This document shows positions 17,145-26,650 of a DNA stretch of 64,000 bases, in pieces. Position 1 is the stretch's first letter, and each line of letters begins with the position of its first letter. Origin of the DNA: Lachnospiraceae bacterium (GTDB taxonomy: Bacteria > Bacillota > Clostridia > Lachnospirales > Lachnospiraceae); contig JAGAQU010000012.1 of NCBI GenBank assembly GCA_017622575.1, positions 1 through 64,000 of the forward strand, given 5' to 3'. A program made the translations under genes and the position numbers. A model generated the notes under the pieces. It was given only the letters and a program-made list of their open reading frames with translations. It was not told the origin of the DNA and did no database searches.

Positions 17145-19067
17145 ATGGCAAAAGAACCAATCTATGATGCCTCCAGCATAACCGTTCTGGAAGGTCTTGA
17201 AGCAGTTAGAAAAAGGCCCGGTATGTACATCGGAAGCGTTTCTACCAAGGGTCTGAATCATTTGATTTATGAAATCGTGGACAATTCTGTAGACGAGCAT
17301 CTGGCCGGATATTGTGATACCATCAAAGTTACTTTGGAAGCGGATGGATCTGCAACCATAGAAGACAACGGCCGTGGTATTCCTGTTGGTATGCACGAAA
17401 AGGGTGTCAGCGCAGAACGTCTTGTATTTACCACACTTCATGCCGGTGGTAAGTTTGACAATTCCGCCTATAAAACAAGCGGTGGTCTTCACGGTGTGGG
17501 TTCCTCTGTGGTGAATGCACTTTCCACCTATATGACAGTACGGATCAAGAACGGCGGAAATCTCTATGAAGATAAATATGAGAGAGGAAATCCTACTATA
17601 GAACTGGTAGACGGACTTCTGCCCGTAATCGGAAAGGCAAAAGGTACCGGAACTACCATCAATTTTCTGCCTGATGATACGATTTTTGACAAGACCAGGT
17701 TCAAGGAAGATGAAATTAAGAGCAGGCTCCATGAGACTGCATACTTAAATCCGGGACTTACCATTGTTTTTGAAGACAAAAGAAAAGAAGAGACGGAACA
17801 TCTGGAATTTCATGAGCCTGACGGTATTATCGGATTTATCAAGGATATGAATAAGTCTAAGGAAACCCTTCATGACGTGATCTATTTTACGGGCGAAGCG
17901 GAAGGAATCACCGTAGAAGGTGCCATTCAGTATGTCAATGAGTTCCATGAAAATGTCCTTGGTTTCTGTAATAATATCTATAACTCGGAAGGCGGTACGC
18001 ATCTGACCGGCTTTAAGACAGCTTTCACGAATATCATCAATACTTATGCAAGAGAACTGAATATTCTGAAGGATAAAGACATCAATTTCACAGGTGCCGA
18101 TGTGCGAAATGGTATGACAGCCGTCATTTCCATCAAACATCCGGATCCCCGCTTTGAAGGCCAGACCAAGACAAAGCTTGATAATCAGGATGCTGCAAAG
18201 GTTGTCAGCAAAGTGACAAACGATGAGCTCGTCCGCTATTTTGACAGAAATCTTGAAACCTTAAAGAATATCATCGGCTGTGCGGAGAAAGCCGCCAAAA
18301 TCCGTAAAACGGAAGAAAAAGCAAAGACAAATATGCTGACAAAGCAGAAGTTCTCCTTTGATTCCAACGGAAAGCTGGCAAATTGTGAGTCAAAGGATGC
18401 CTCCAAATGTGAGATCTTTATCGTAGAGGGAGATTCTGCGGGAGGAAGCGCAAAAACCGCAAGAAATCGTGCTTTCCAGGCGATTTTACCTATCAGAGGA
18501 AAAATCCTCAACGTGGAGAAAGCGAGCATCGATAAGGTCCTTGCCAACGCCGAGATCAAGACCATGATCAACGCCTTCGGCTGTGGCTTTTCGGAAGGCT
18601 ACGGCAATGATTTTGACATAACCAAGCTTCGTTACAACAAGATTATTATCATGGCGGATGCGGATGTGGACGGTGCCCATATTTCCAATCTGTTGCTCAC
18701 TCTGTTTTATCGTTTTATGCCGGAGCTTATTTTTGAAGGCCATGTATATATAGCAATGCCGCCTCTCTATAAGGCAATGCCAAGTAAAGGAGAGGAAGAG
18801 TACCTCTATGATGACAAGGCTCTTGAAAAATACCGCAAAAAGCATAAAGGACCTTTTACGCTACAGCGATACAAAGGCCTTGGAGAGATGGATGCAAACC
18901 AGCTTTGGGAAACCACTTTAAACCCGGAAACCAGAATGCTGAAGCTGGTAGAAATAGAAGATGCACGTATGGCATCGGAAGTAACAGAGCTCCTGATGGG
19001 GACGGATGTTCCTCCAAGAAAGGCGTTTATTTATGATCACGCACAGGATGCGGAACTGGATATATAA
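17145..19067 (+). CDS. parE: Type II topoisomerase subunit B (ParE/GyrB family)
   Basis: 640 aa. GHKL ATPase domain: EIVDNSVDE (about 43-51) and GGLHGVGSSVVNAL (about 112-125). Transducer domain about 220-390. Toprim: EGDSAGGSAKTARNR about 428, and MADADVDGAHI about 505. It forms the ATPase half of an A2B2 topoisomerase with the gene 19 bases downstream. These genes are not next to dnaA/recF here, and the A subunit lacks a canonical GyrA box, so topoisomerase IV is favoured over gyrase. That choice is an inference. Confidence 0.88.
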   Translation: MAKEPIYDASSITVLEGLEAVRKRPGMYIGSVSTKGLNHLIYEIVDNSVDEHLAGYCDTIKVTLEADGSATIEDNGRGIPVGMHEKGVSAERLVFTTLHAGGKFDNSAYKTSGGLHGVGSSVVNALSTYMTVRIKNGGNLYEDKYERGNPTIELVDGLLPVIGKAKGTGTTINFLPDDTIFDKTRFKEDEIKSRLHETAYLNPGLTIVFEDKRKEETEHLEFHEPDGIIGFIKDMNKSKETLHDVIYFTGEAEGITVEGAIQYVNEFHENVLGFCNNIYNSEGGTHLTGFKTAFTNIINTYARELNILKDKDINFTGADVRNGMTAVISIKHPDPRFEGQTKTKLDNQDAAKVVSKVTNDELVRYFDRNLETLKNIIGCAEKAAKIRKTEEKAKTNMLTKQKFSFDSNGKLANCESKDASKCEIFIVEGDSAGGSAKTARNRAFQAILPIRGKILNVEKASIDKVLANAEIKTMINAFGCGFSEGYGNDFDITKLRYNKIIIMADADVDGAHISNLLLTLFYRFMPELIFEGHVYIAMPPLYKAMPSKGEEEYLYDDKALEKYRKKHKGPFTLQRYKGLGEMDANQLWETTLNPETRMLKLVEIEDARMASEVTELLMGTDVPPRKAFIYDHAQDAELDI

Positions 19068-19085
19068 GAAAGGCTTTGTGAGTAA

Positions 19086-21320
19086 ATGGAAGAGAAGATC
19101 ATTAAAACAGAATATTCTGAGGTAATGCAGAAATCCTTTATCGATTATGCCATGAGCGTTATCATTGCCAGAGCGCTTCCTGATGCAAGGGATGGTCTGA
19201 AGCCTGTTCAGCGGCGTACCTTATACGATATGCATGAGCTTGGCATCCGGTATGATAAGCCTTATCGAAAAAGTGCCCGTATTGTTGGTGATACTATGGG
19301 TAAATATCACCCTCATGGAGACAGTTCTATTTATGAAGCTCTTGTTGTGATGACGCAGGATTTCAAAAAGGGACTTCCTCTCGTGGACGGCCATGGTAAT
19401 TTCGGAAATATAGAGGGTGACGGTGCCGCTGCCATGCGTTATACCGAGGCAAGGCTTTCTCAGGTGACACAGGAAGCATTTCTGTCTGATCTTGATAAAG
19501 ATGTTGTGGATTTTATGCCAAACTTTGATGAGACCGAGAAGGAACCTACCGTTCTTCCTGCAAAGTTTCCCAATCTCCTTGTAAACGGTTCCGAAGGAAT
19601 TGCGGTCGGTATGGCAACCAGCATTCCTCCCCATAATCTTGCGGAAGTAATTGATGCTGTCAAAGCCTACATGAAGGATGAAACAATTTCCAATGAAGGT
19701 CTTATGAAATATATCAAAGGCCCCGATTTTCCCACAGGCGGAATCGTGATCAATAAAGACGAGTTAAAACAAATTTATGAAACAGGTGTAGGGAAAATAA
19801 AAATCCGCGGCAAAGTGGATGTAGAGAGGGGAAAAGCAGGAAAAACCTATGTGGTAATCAGTGAAATTCCCTATCCTATGATTGGTGCCAACATCGCTAA
19901 ATTTCTGATGGATGTAGCTGCTCTTTCCGAGCAGAAGAAGACCATGGATATCGTAGATATCACCAATCAGTCCTCCAAAGAAGGAATCCGTATTGTAATT
20001 GAACTTAAGAAGGATGCAGACGTTGATAATTTTATCAATATGCTCTACAAAAAGACCAGGTTAGAAGACACCTTCGGAGTCAATATGCTTGCCATTGCAG
20101 ATGGTCGTCCCGAAACTATGAGTCTTAAACAGATCATTAAATGCAACGTTGATTTCCAATACGAGGTCAATACCAGAAAATATAATACTCTGCTTCAGAA
20201 AGAACAGGAAAAGAAAGAGATTCAGGAAGGTCTGATCAAGGCCTGCAATGTGATCGATCTGATCATAGAGATTTTGAGAGGTTCCAAGGATCGTGCCATG
20301 GCAAAAGCATGTTTGGTGGAAGGCAAGACTGATGGAATCAAATTTAAATTCAAAGAGTCAAAGATCATGGCATCCCAGCTTGCCTTTACGGAAAAACAGG
20401 CAAATGCCATTCTTGAAATGCGTTTATACAAACTGATCGGTCTTGAACTGGAAGCGCTGATCAATGAACATGAAGAGACCATGGCAAATATCTACCGTTA
20501 CGAGGATATTCTTTCCAGGCGTGATGCTATGGCTCAGGTGATCATGAATGAGCTTGACGATATCAAAAAATCGTATGGCAGACCCAGAAAAACTGTGATA
20601 GAAAATATGGCAGAAGCTGTTTACGAAGAGAAAAAGCCGGAAGCAATGGATGTTGTATTTTTGATGGACCGTTTCGGCTATGCCAAGACCATCGACATCG
20701 CAACTTATGAAAGAAATAAAGAAGCTGCCGATAGCGAGAACAAGTATGTATTTACCTGTAAGAATACGGGTAAGATATGTGTGTTTACCAACATGGGGCA
20801 GCTTCACACCATAAAAGTCTCCGATATTCCCTACGGAAAGTTCAGGGATAAAGGAATACCCATTGATAATATCAGTAATTACAATTCCGAAAAAGAAATG
20901 GTAATTGCTGTCACAAGTCAGACAGATCTAAACCTTTACCGTGTTGTATTTGCGACAAAACAGTCCATGCTGAAAATTGTGGACGGTGGTGAATTTGATG
21001 TTTCCAAGCGCACCGTTGCTTCCACCAAACTGCAGGATGGCGATGAAGTTATAAACGTTACTGTTTTAAATGATCAGAAGGAAATCGTATTACAGTCCGC
21101 GGAAGGATATTTCCTCAAGTTTTCTCTGGATGAGATACCGGAAAAGAAAAAGGGAGCTGTCGGTGTCCGCGGCATGAAACTTGGATCGAAGGATTTTGTG
21201 GAAAATGTTTACTTTACCGGTATTTGGGCAAAGACCATCGAATACAAAGAAAAGCAGCTGGAGCTTTCCAGATTAAAAGCCGGAAAACGCGACACCAAGG
21301 GAACAAAAATCAGAATCTGA
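19086..21320 (+). CDS. parC: Type II topoisomerase subunit A (ParC/GyrA family)
   Basis: 744 aa. The breakage-reunion domain has the catalytic tyrosine Y119 in [10 protein letters not shown]. The quinolone-determining region reads [13 protein letters not shown], with S80 and E84 at the two positions commonly altered in resistant strains. The C-terminal beta-pinwheel (about 500-744) lacks a QRRGGKG GyrA box; the nearest stretch is [13 protein letters not shown] near the end. This supports a decatenating topoisomerase IV. The ribosome-binding site is poor (AAAGGC, far upstream). Confidence 0.88.
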   Translation: MEEKIIKTEYSEVMQKSFIDYAMSVIIARALPDARDGLKPVQRRTLYDMHELGIRYDKPYRKSARIVGDTMGKYHPHGDSSIYEALVVMTQDFKKGLPLVDGHGNFGNIEGDGAAAMRYTEARLSQVTQEAFLSDLDKDVVDFMPNFDETEKEPTVLPAKFPNLLVNGSEGIAVGMATSIPPHNLAEVIDAVKAYMKDETISNEGLMKYIKGPDFPTGGIVINKDELKQIYETGVGKIKIRGKVDVERGKAGKTYVVISEIPYPMIGANIAKFLMDVAALSEQKKTMDIVDITNQSSKEGIRIVIELKKDADVDNFINMLYKKTRLEDTFGVNMLAIADGRPETMSLKQIIKCNVDFQYEVNTRKYNTLLQKEQEKKEIQEGLIKACNVIDLIIEILRGSKDRAMAKACLVEGKTDGIKFKFKESKIMASQLAFTEKQANAILEMRLYKLIGLELEALINEHEETMANIYRYEDILSRRDAMAQVIMNELDDIKKSYGRPRKTVIENMAEAVYEEKKPEAMDVVFLMDRFGYAKTIDIATYERNKEAADSENKYVFTCKNTGKICVFTNMGQLHTIKVSDIPYGKFRDKGIPIDNISNYNSEKEMVIAVTSQTDLNLYRVVFATKQSMLKIVDGGEFDVSKRTVASTKLQDGDEVINVTVLNDQKEIVLQSAEGYFLKFSLDEIPEKKKGAVGVRGMKLGSKDFVENVYFTGIWAKTIEYKEKQLELSRLKAGKRDTKGTKIRI

Positions 21321-21333
21321 CAAGGAGAACCGG

Positions 21334-21885
21334 ATGAGAGTAATTGCAGGGACTGCCAGAAGTTTAAAATTAAAGACACCGGAAGGACAAGGGACAAGGC
21401 CTACCACTGACCGAATCAAGGAAACACTGTTCAATATGATACAGATGACTGTTCCCGGCAGTATTTTTATTGATCTGTTTTCCGGAAGCGGCGGAATCGG
21501 CATTGAAGCGTTAAGTCGTGGTGCAAAGCATGCTTATTTTGTGGAAAATGCCAAGGAGGCCATAAGCTGTATTCAGGAAAATCTGGTATTTACAAAATTT
21601 ACGGATAGAGCTACACTGTTAAAGCAGGATGTTCTGTCGGCATTATCCATGATCTCGGAAAAGGAAGCAGATATCGTTTTTATGGATCCGCCTTATGAAC
21701 TTTCCATCGAAGAAAGTGTATTTCATGCACTTGCAGAGCAGAAATATATCACAGAAAACACCGTGATCATTGTTGAAGCAAAGCTTGACAGGAATTTTGA
21801 CTTCCTGAATGAACTTGGTTTTGAAGTGACCAGGGAAAAAAATTACAAAACGAACAAGCATGTTTTTTGCAGAAAGGTCAGTTAA
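21334..21885 (+). CDS. rsmD: 16S rRNA (guanine-966-N2)-methyltransferase RsmD
   Basis: 183 aa. MRVIAGTARSLKLKTPEG at the start, GTRPTTDRIKETLFNM (about 28-43), SAM-binding DLFSGSGGIGIEALSRGA (about 51-68) and the catalytic DPPY (about 114) are all diagnostic. It methylates G966 of 16S rRNA. AAGGAGAA lies eight bases upstream. Its TAA is immediately followed by the coaD ATG, a pairing conserved throughout Firmicutes. Confidence 0.96.
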   Translation: MRVIAGTARSLKLKTPEGQGTRPTTDRIKETLFNMIQMTVPGSIFIDLFSGSGGIGIEALSRGAKHAYFVENAKEAISCIQENLVFTKFTDRATLLKQDVLSALSMISEKEADIVFMDPPYELSIEESVFHALAEQKYITENTVIIVEAKLDRNFDFLNELGFEVTREKNYKTNKHVFCRKVS

Positions 21886-22374
21886 ATGAAAACAGCAATT
21901 TATCCGGGAAGCTTTGACCCGGTTACCTATGGTCACCTCGATATCATCAAGAGAGCAGCAGAGATTTTTGACGAATTAACAGTCAGCGTTCTGAACAATA
22001 AGCAAAAAACTCCATTGTTTTCTGTAGAAGAACGTGTTAATATATTGAAAGAAGCAACGAAGGATATTCCCAATATTAAAGTGGAATCTTTCAGCGGACT
22101 TTTAGTGGATTATGCCAAGTCCCGCAATGTTCATGTTGTGATCAGGGGACTTAGAGCCATCACTGATTTTGAATATGAATTGCAGAATGCACAGACGAAC
22201 GCATTACTCTCAAAGGGGGCACTTGATACCGTATTCTTAACCACAAAACTTGAATATGCCTATCTCAGTTCTTCCAGTGTGAAAGAGATTGCAAGTTTTA
22301 AAGGTGATATTTCCATGTGTGTTCCTGAGTTTGTTGCCAAAATGGTTTATGATAAATATGGATATAATAAGTAA
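21886..22374 (+). CDS. coaD: Phosphopantetheine adenylyltransferase
   Basis: 162 aa, the family's usual length. [20 protein letters not shown] is the nucleotidyltransferase (T/H)xGH motif. [14 protein letters not shown] (about 88-101) and [15 protein letters not shown] (about 125) complete the active site. It converts 4'-phosphopantetheine and ATP to dephospho-CoA, the penultimate step of CoA synthesis. The ATG abuts the rsmD stop, and the ribosome-binding site lies within rsmD (AGAAAGGTCAG). Confidence 0.97.
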   Translation: MKTAIYPGSFDPVTYGHLDIIKRAAEIFDELTVSVLNNKQKTPLFSVEERVNILKEATKDIPNIKVESFSGLLVDYAKSRNVHVVIRGLRAITDFEYELQNAQTNALLSKGALDTVFLTTKLEYAYLSSSSVKEIASFKGDISMCVPEFVAKMVYDKYGYNK

Positions 22375-22388
22375 ATGGGGGTCAATGA

Positions 22389-23000
22389 ATGAGCAGCAGA
22401 ATTGAACAACTGATCGATGAGATCGAAGAGTACATAGATGGTTGTAAATATCAGCCCTTTTCCAACACGAAAATCGTTGTTGATAAAGAAGAAATTGATG
22501 AACTTCTCCGTGAACTGCGAATGAAAACACCTGATGAGATCAAGCGCTATCAAAAGATCATCAGTAATAAGGAAGCTATCTTAAGTGATGCCAGAGCCAA
22601 AGCCGAGGCATTGATCAATGAAGCCACCATTCATACCAATGAACTGATCAATGAGCATGAGATCATGCAGCAGGCATATGCACAGGCGAACGAAGTGGTT
22701 ACCATGGCTACCCATCAGGCTCAGGAAATTCTTGACAATGCAACTATGGAAGCCAACAATATGAGAACGGCTGCCATGCAGTATACGGATGGAATCCTTG
22801 CCAATGTAGAAAATCTGCTGAATCAGACAATGAAAACAACTCAGGAGCATTTTGACAGTTTTATGGGTGCACTTAACAATTATAATGATGTGGTAAATGC
22901 AAACCGTGTGGAACTGAATCCTCCGGAACCGGATTCCTATGTCGGTGACAGTTCAGAAAGCGATACGAATTCAGATGATTTAAATCTGGATATGCTGTAA
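22389..23000 (+). CDS. Coiled-coil protein of the coaD neighbourhood (ATPase/DivIVA-like annotation)
   Basis: 203 aa, soluble. The N-terminus reads IEQLIDEIEEYIDGCKYQPF, then VDKEEIDELLRELRMKTPDE. A long alanine- and glutamate-rich helix (about 60-160) resembles DivIVA or V-ATPase subunit H coiled coils. The tail is acidic and serine/aspartate-rich. Proteins of this type downstream of coaD in Clostridia are usually labelled ATPase, although no nucleotide-binding motif is visible. A structural role is possible; the function is unknown. A terminator follows directly. Confidence 0.75.
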   Translation: MSSRIEQLIDEIEEYIDGCKYQPFSNTKIVVDKEEIDELLRELRMKTPDEIKRYQKIISNKEAILSDARAKAEALINEATIHTNELINEHEIMQQAYAQANEVVTMATHQAQEILDNATMEANNMRTAAMQYTDGILANVENLLNQTMKTTQEHFDSFMGALNNYNDVVNANRVELNPPEPDSYVGDSSESDTNSDDLNLDML

Positions 23001-23010
23001 GAAAAAATAC

Positions 23011-23047
23011 AGTCCGGCTTACTAAATTGGTAAGCCGGTTTTTTTGT
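23011..23047 (+). terminator. Rho-independent terminator after the coaD-linked coiled-coil gene
   Basis: Nine-pair stem CCGGCTTAC/GTAAGCCGG (23014-23022 with 23030-23038), seven-base loop, then seven T. The next ATG is at 23067. Confidence 0.9.
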
Positions 23048-23066
23048 AAAAGGATAAGTAAAAATA

Positions 23067-24350
23067 ATGAAAAAATTGCAAATGATAATATCAGTATCCA
23101 TTTTTCTTCTCTTTCTTTTCTGGATGCATGTCCCGTTATCTGTTTATGCAGATGAGGATCCCACAGTGATCGTGATTGATCCGGGTCATGGGGGAGATAA
23201 TCTGGGAGCTGAATTTGATACTTATACAGAAAAAAATATGACAATGACAGTTGCACTTGCCATGAAAGAGGAACTGGAAAAATATGACAATGTGATCGTT
23301 TATCTGACCCGTGAAGGTGATGAGAGTATGTCTATAAAGGACAGAGCCTTATTTGCCAAGGAAAAGAATGCAGATTTCCTGTTCTGTCTTCATTTCAACA
23401 GTTCTGTTAATCATAATCTTTACGGTGCAGAGGTATGGGTATCTGCCTTTGGCGATTATTATGTATTGGGAAGACAGTTTGCAGAGATCAATATGCAGCT
23501 CTTTGAAGAGATGGGGCTTTTTTCCAGAGGGATTAAGGTCCGGCTAAATGACAGTGATGATAATTATTATGGTATTTTACGGTACTGTACTGATTTGGGT
23601 GTCCCCTCCGTTTTGATTGAGCACTGCCATTTGGATAACAGTATGGATTTTCCCTTTTATCAAAAGGGGGAGGAGCAGCTAAAAGAATTTGGTCGAAAGG
23701 ATGCAGAGGCTGTTGCAAAATATTTTGGCCTTACTTCCTCTTTGACCGGTGCTGACTACAGCAATTTTCCGAAAACTGATATCTCTTATCAGGAAATCGT
23801 AAGACCTGACAAAACCGAGCCGGAGGAATGTTCCACCGAAGTACTTTCTGTGAATGAGAAAGAAGCAACTGCTTCGGTAGCTATCCATGCCAAGGATGCT
23901 GACAGTTATATTCAATACTACAACTACAGCCTTGACGGAGGGAATACCTGGTCAGAATTGCTATCATGGCCCAGAACTTACTGGAACAGTTCTGAGGATG
24001 ATCATGTTTTCACGGTGCAGCTTCCCTTTGATCAGGATATTGAGCTTCGCGCCGCTGCTTATAATGGATATGATGTTTTTACCGAAAGTAATATTGTAAT
24101 GATACCGGCCATTGCCTCACCGGAGACACCTTCGCCTTCTGCCGTGCAGAAGGATACCACGGCGATAGAAACCTACAAGGAAATCACTTATGAATCTTCC
24201 CCGGATGAATCTTATTTCAGCAGGCGGGAGAAAGCTTATCTGATTTTGCTGATCTTACTGATCAGTCTGATTATGGCAGGTATTTTGTATGCAATGGTCA
24301 GAATGATACTAAAGTTAAAAAAATATAATAACCGGCACAGAGAACCGTGA
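23067..24350 (+). CDS. N-acetylmuramoyl-L-alanine amidase (Amidase_3) with C-terminal membrane anchor
   Basis: 427 aa. A signal-type helix (about 1-27) precedes the Amidase_3 domain (about 32-220). Zinc and catalytic residues are visible: IDPGHGG, TEKNMT with the glutamate, LHFNSS and VLIEHCHLDN. A beta-rich region (about 245-345) follows. A second hydrophobic helix (about 392-415) and a basic tail anchor the C-terminus, so the enzyme may be fixed to the membrane at both ends. AAAGGAT precedes the ATG. Its last 53 bases overlap the convergent gene on the minus strand. Confidence 0.88.
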   Translation: MKKLQMIISVSIFLLFLFWMHVPLSVYADEDPTVIVIDPGHGGDNLGAEFDTYTEKNMTMTVALAMKEELEKYDNVIVYLTREGDESMSIKDRALFAKEKNADFLFCLHFNSSVNHNLYGAEVWVSAFGDYYVLGRQFAEINMQLFEEMGLFSRGIKVRLNDSDDNYYGILRYCTDLGVPSVLIEHCHLDNSMDFPFYQKGEEQLKEFGRKDAEAVAKYFGLTSSLTGADYSNFPKTDISYQEIVRPDKTEPEECSTEVLSVNEKEATASVAIHAKDADSYIQYYNYSLDGGNTWSELLSWPRTYWNSSEDDHVFTVQLPFDQDIELRAAAYNGYDVFTESNIVMIPAIASPETPSPSAVQKDTTAIETYKEITYESSPDESYFSRREKAYLILLILLISLIMAGILYAMVRMILKLKKYNNRHREP

Positions 24351-25224
24351 GAATCATTTTATGGATCACATATTTCTTTAAGGAAAGATCTGTTCCCTGA
24401 AGAGAACTGTTCGTCTGCGCTATACAGGATAATCCGCCAAAGCTGAGCATGATAAGGCTAACGACTGGTGCACTGTCACCAAGGCTTGTGAGACCTCCTG
24501 TAATTTCCAAAAAGGTGCCTACAACCGCTTTTGCCGTTTCATTTTTTCTAAAAAAAAGAGCCGGGAAAACATTTAAAAGATTAAAAATGATCATATAGCC
24601 ACCAAGCTTCGTAATGCCGGTGAGCGAGGACATGACAGACTCATCCATGGCTTTTAGAAGCGAAGTGACAGGAGGATTTTTTTCTGCCTGTTCATAATGG
24701 GCTCTCAGGTGATTTCGAAACAGTGTATGACGCAGAAAAATTCCGTAAAGGAGAGGAATACCGTACATTCCGAAGAGAAATGGCATTACTTTGTTTTGCA
24801 CGCCCATAGTCGGCAGGGCAAAGCTGATAAAATAAACAGGGCCTATGTTATTGCAGAAGGAGAGCAGGTATTCGGCTTCCGATTTTGTGATCATTTTTCT
24901 ATCGTAGAGCTGGGCTGTCACAACGGCTCCCATAGGAAAACCGCACAAAAACCCTGTTATAATGGCATAGAGACAGTTTCCGTTTACTCGAAAAAGAGGA
25001 GTGAAAAACGGTTTTACAAGTTTGACGAAGGAATCCGTCAGATCCATACGAATCATGATTCCGGACAGCACCATAAACGGAAATAGTGTCGGAATCATTT
25101 TCTCAAACCAGAGAGTAAGCCCGTTACATGCATACAAAAGGCACTCAGACGGGTACAAAAGTATAACTATCGTGAGAATAAAGACAGCTCCGGTGGAAAG
25201 AAACAGATTAGGATTTTTTCTCAA
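24298..25224 (-). CDS. YlbJ-like integral membrane protein (nucleoside recognition/Gate domain)
   Basis: About 308 aa with seven or eight hydrophobic helices. Signatures seen are LWFEKMIPTLFPFMVLSG, the region GFLCGFPMGA and SFCNNIGPVYFI, matching YlbJ/nucleoside-recognition (Gate) proteins. YlbJ is needed for spore cortex formation in Bacillus. The start is uncertain: ATGs at 25344-25347 would overlap the divergent pseudouridine synthase by about 80 bases, so a TTG at 25224 (MRKNPNLFLSTG) is preferred, with only a weak AGAAAAG upstream. The 3' end overlaps the amidase gene by 53 bases tail to tail. Confidence 0.75.
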   Translation of the reverse strand: MRKNPNLFLSTGAVFILTIVILLYPSECLLYACNGLTLWFEKMIPTLFPFMVLSGIMIRMDLTDSFVKLVKPFFTPLFRVNGNCLYAIITGFLCGFPMGAVVTAQLYDRKMITKSEAEYLLSFCNNIGPVYFISFALPTMGVQNKVMPFLFGMYGIPLLYGIFLRHTLFRNHLRAHYEQAEKNPPVTSLLKAMDESVMSSLTGITKLGGYMIIFNLLNVFPALFFRKNETAKAVVGTFLEITGGLTSLGDSAPVVSLIMLSFGGLSCIAQTNSSLQGTDLSLKKYVIHKMILTVLCAGYYIFLTLVSF

Positions 25225-25254
25225 AACAGTGGTTCTTTTCTTATTTTGTGTTAT

Positions 25255-25260
25255 TATAAT
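25255..25260 (+). promoter_or_regulatory. -10 element next to the pseudouridine synthase start
   Basis: TATAAT ends four bases before the ATG at 25265, and there is no Shine-Dalgarno upstream. The same short stretch also contains TATAAT on the minus strand (25258-25253), so it could serve the divergent YlbJ-like gene. No good -35 is seen on either strand. Confidence 0.4.
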
Positions 25261-25264
25261 ATCT

Positions 25265-25993
25265 ATGAGAATTGACAAGTTATTATGCGAATTGAATATC
25301 GGCTCAAGAAGCGAAGTAAAAGTACTTCTCAAAAAAGGGCTCATCACTGTAAACGGAGAAAAATTATTGAAACCGGAAACAAAAATAGATGAGAAGACAG
25401 CCGTTGTTTCTTATAAAGGGAAGGAGTTCCGGTATCAGCCTTTTGTCTACTATATGATGAATAAACCGGCAGGTGTTGTCAGTGCTACAGAGGATTCTCT
25501 TTCCGGAACGGTTCTGGATGTGCTTGCCGAAAATTTAAAAGAGATATATGGGGATGATCTTTCCGGAGTTCCGATCAGAGATATTTTCCCTGTCGGAAGA
25601 CTTGACAAAGATACTGTAGGGCTTTTGCTGCTGACCAATGACGGCGAACTTGCCCATAATCTGTTGTCTCCAAAAAAACATGTGGAAAAGCGTTATTATG
25701 TGGAAACAGATCTTTCCATTACCCGGGATGCGGCAGATCGTCTGATGAAAGGCGTTGCCATTTCTGAACAGGAATTTACAAGAGAAGCAAAGGTGGAGCT
25801 TCTTTCAGATAAGGAATGCATCATTGCCATTACAGAAGGCAAATTTCATCAGGTAAAGAGAATGTTTCAGGCTGTGGGACTGAAAGTATTATATTTAAAA
25901 AGGATTTCCATGGGGAGCCTTTTTTTGGATGAAACATTGCCGGAAGGAAAAGTTCGTGAATTAACACAGGAAGAGGTTTACCGTTTATGTTAG
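25265..25993 (+). CDS. 16S rRNA pseudouridine synthase, RsuA/RluB family
   Basis: 242 aa. The N-terminal S4 domain (MRIDKLLCELNIGSRSEVKV) is followed by the catalytic domain with GRLDKDTVGLLLLTNDGEL (about 116-134), where the aspartate is catalytic, and GKFHQVKRMFQAVG (about 194). It isomerises a uridine in rRNA, probably U516 of 16S for RsuA-type members. The ATG at 25265 fits the S4 start exactly. No ribosome-binding site precedes it and a -10 sequence ends four bases upstream, an unusual arrangement. The end overlaps the HAD gene by seven bases. Confidence 0.92.
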   Translation: MRIDKLLCELNIGSRSEVKVLLKKGLITVNGEKLLKPETKIDEKTAVVSYKGKEFRYQPFVYYMMNKPAGVVSATEDSLSGTVLDVLAENLKEIYGDDLSGVPIRDIFPVGRLDKDTVGLLLLTNDGELAHNLLSPKKHVEKRYYVETDLSITRDAADRLMKGVAISEQEFTREAKVELLSDKECIIAITEGKFHQVKRMFQAVGLKVLYLKRISMGSLFLDETLPEGKVRELTQEEVYRLC

Positions 25994-26634
25994 AAAATAT
26001 TAAAGCTGTGCTGTTTGATCTCGACGGCACACTGGTTGACTCCATGTGGGTATGGAAAGATATTGATATTGAATATCTGGGAAAATTTGGGCATGCACTC
26101 CCGGACGGACTTCAGAATGAAATAGAAGGAATGAGTTTTTCCGAAACAGCAGTCTATATCAAAAACAAATTCCAGATCCCCGATCCCGTTGAAAAGATGA
26201 AAGCAGACTGGAACCGCATGGCATGGGATAAATATACGTATGAAGTACCCTTGAAGGACGGCGCCCTAGAGTTCCTTGATCACTGTCATAAAAATGATAT
26301 TCGTCTGGGTATTGCCACCAGCAATTCCAGAGAGCTTGTAGATAACATCATCAAGGTTCACGGTCTTGAAAGCTATTTTTCCGGTGTCGTGACAGGATGT
26401 GAAGTAGAAAAAGGGAAGCCTGCGCCTGATGTTTATCTGGAAGCTGCCAAAAGATGCTGTGTTTCTCCCGAAAATTGTCTCGTATTCGAGGATATCCTTC
26501 CCGGAATACTCGCCGGAAAGGCAGCCGGCATGAAGGTCTGTGCGGTGGAGGATGCGTATTCTCTTTCTCAAAAAGAAGAGAAACAGAAGGCTGCAGATTA
26601 TTACATTAGAAATTATTATGAAATTGCCATGTAA
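25987..26634 (+). CDS. HAD family hydrolase (beta-phosphoglucomutase-like subfamily)
   Basis: 215 aa. Motif I DLDGTLVDS (about 11-19), motif II in LGIATSN (about 101), a lysine in EKGKPAPDVY (motif III) and motif IV FEDILPGILAGKAAG are all present. A cap domain (about 18-85) places it among the C1-cap, PGM-like phosphatases. The substrate is likely a small phosphorylated metabolite and cannot be specified. It overlaps the upstream pseudouridine synthase gene, indicating one transcript. Confidence 0.88.
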   Translation: MLENIKAVLFDLDGTLVDSMWVWKDIDIEYLGKFGHALPDGLQNEIEGMSFSETAVYIKNKFQIPDPVEKMKADWNRMAWDKYTYEVPLKDGALEFLDHCHKNDIRLGIATSNSRELVDNIIKVHGLESYFSGVVTGCEVEKGKPAPDVYLEAAKRCCVSPENCLVFEDILPGILAGKAAGMKVCAVEDAYSLSQKEEKQKAADYYIRNYYEIAM

Positions 26635-26650
26635 ATAGCAGGAGGTAACT

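Noticed and set aside
17022-17732. 236-codon minus-strand frame opposite the DegV-family and topoisomerase B genes
   Set aside because: It is fully antisense to two clearly conserved genes, so it is a coding shadow.
25001-25264. 88-codon N-terminal extension of the RsuA-type gene
   Set aside because: It precedes the conserved S4 domain, is antisense to the YlbJ-like gene and has no conserved features.
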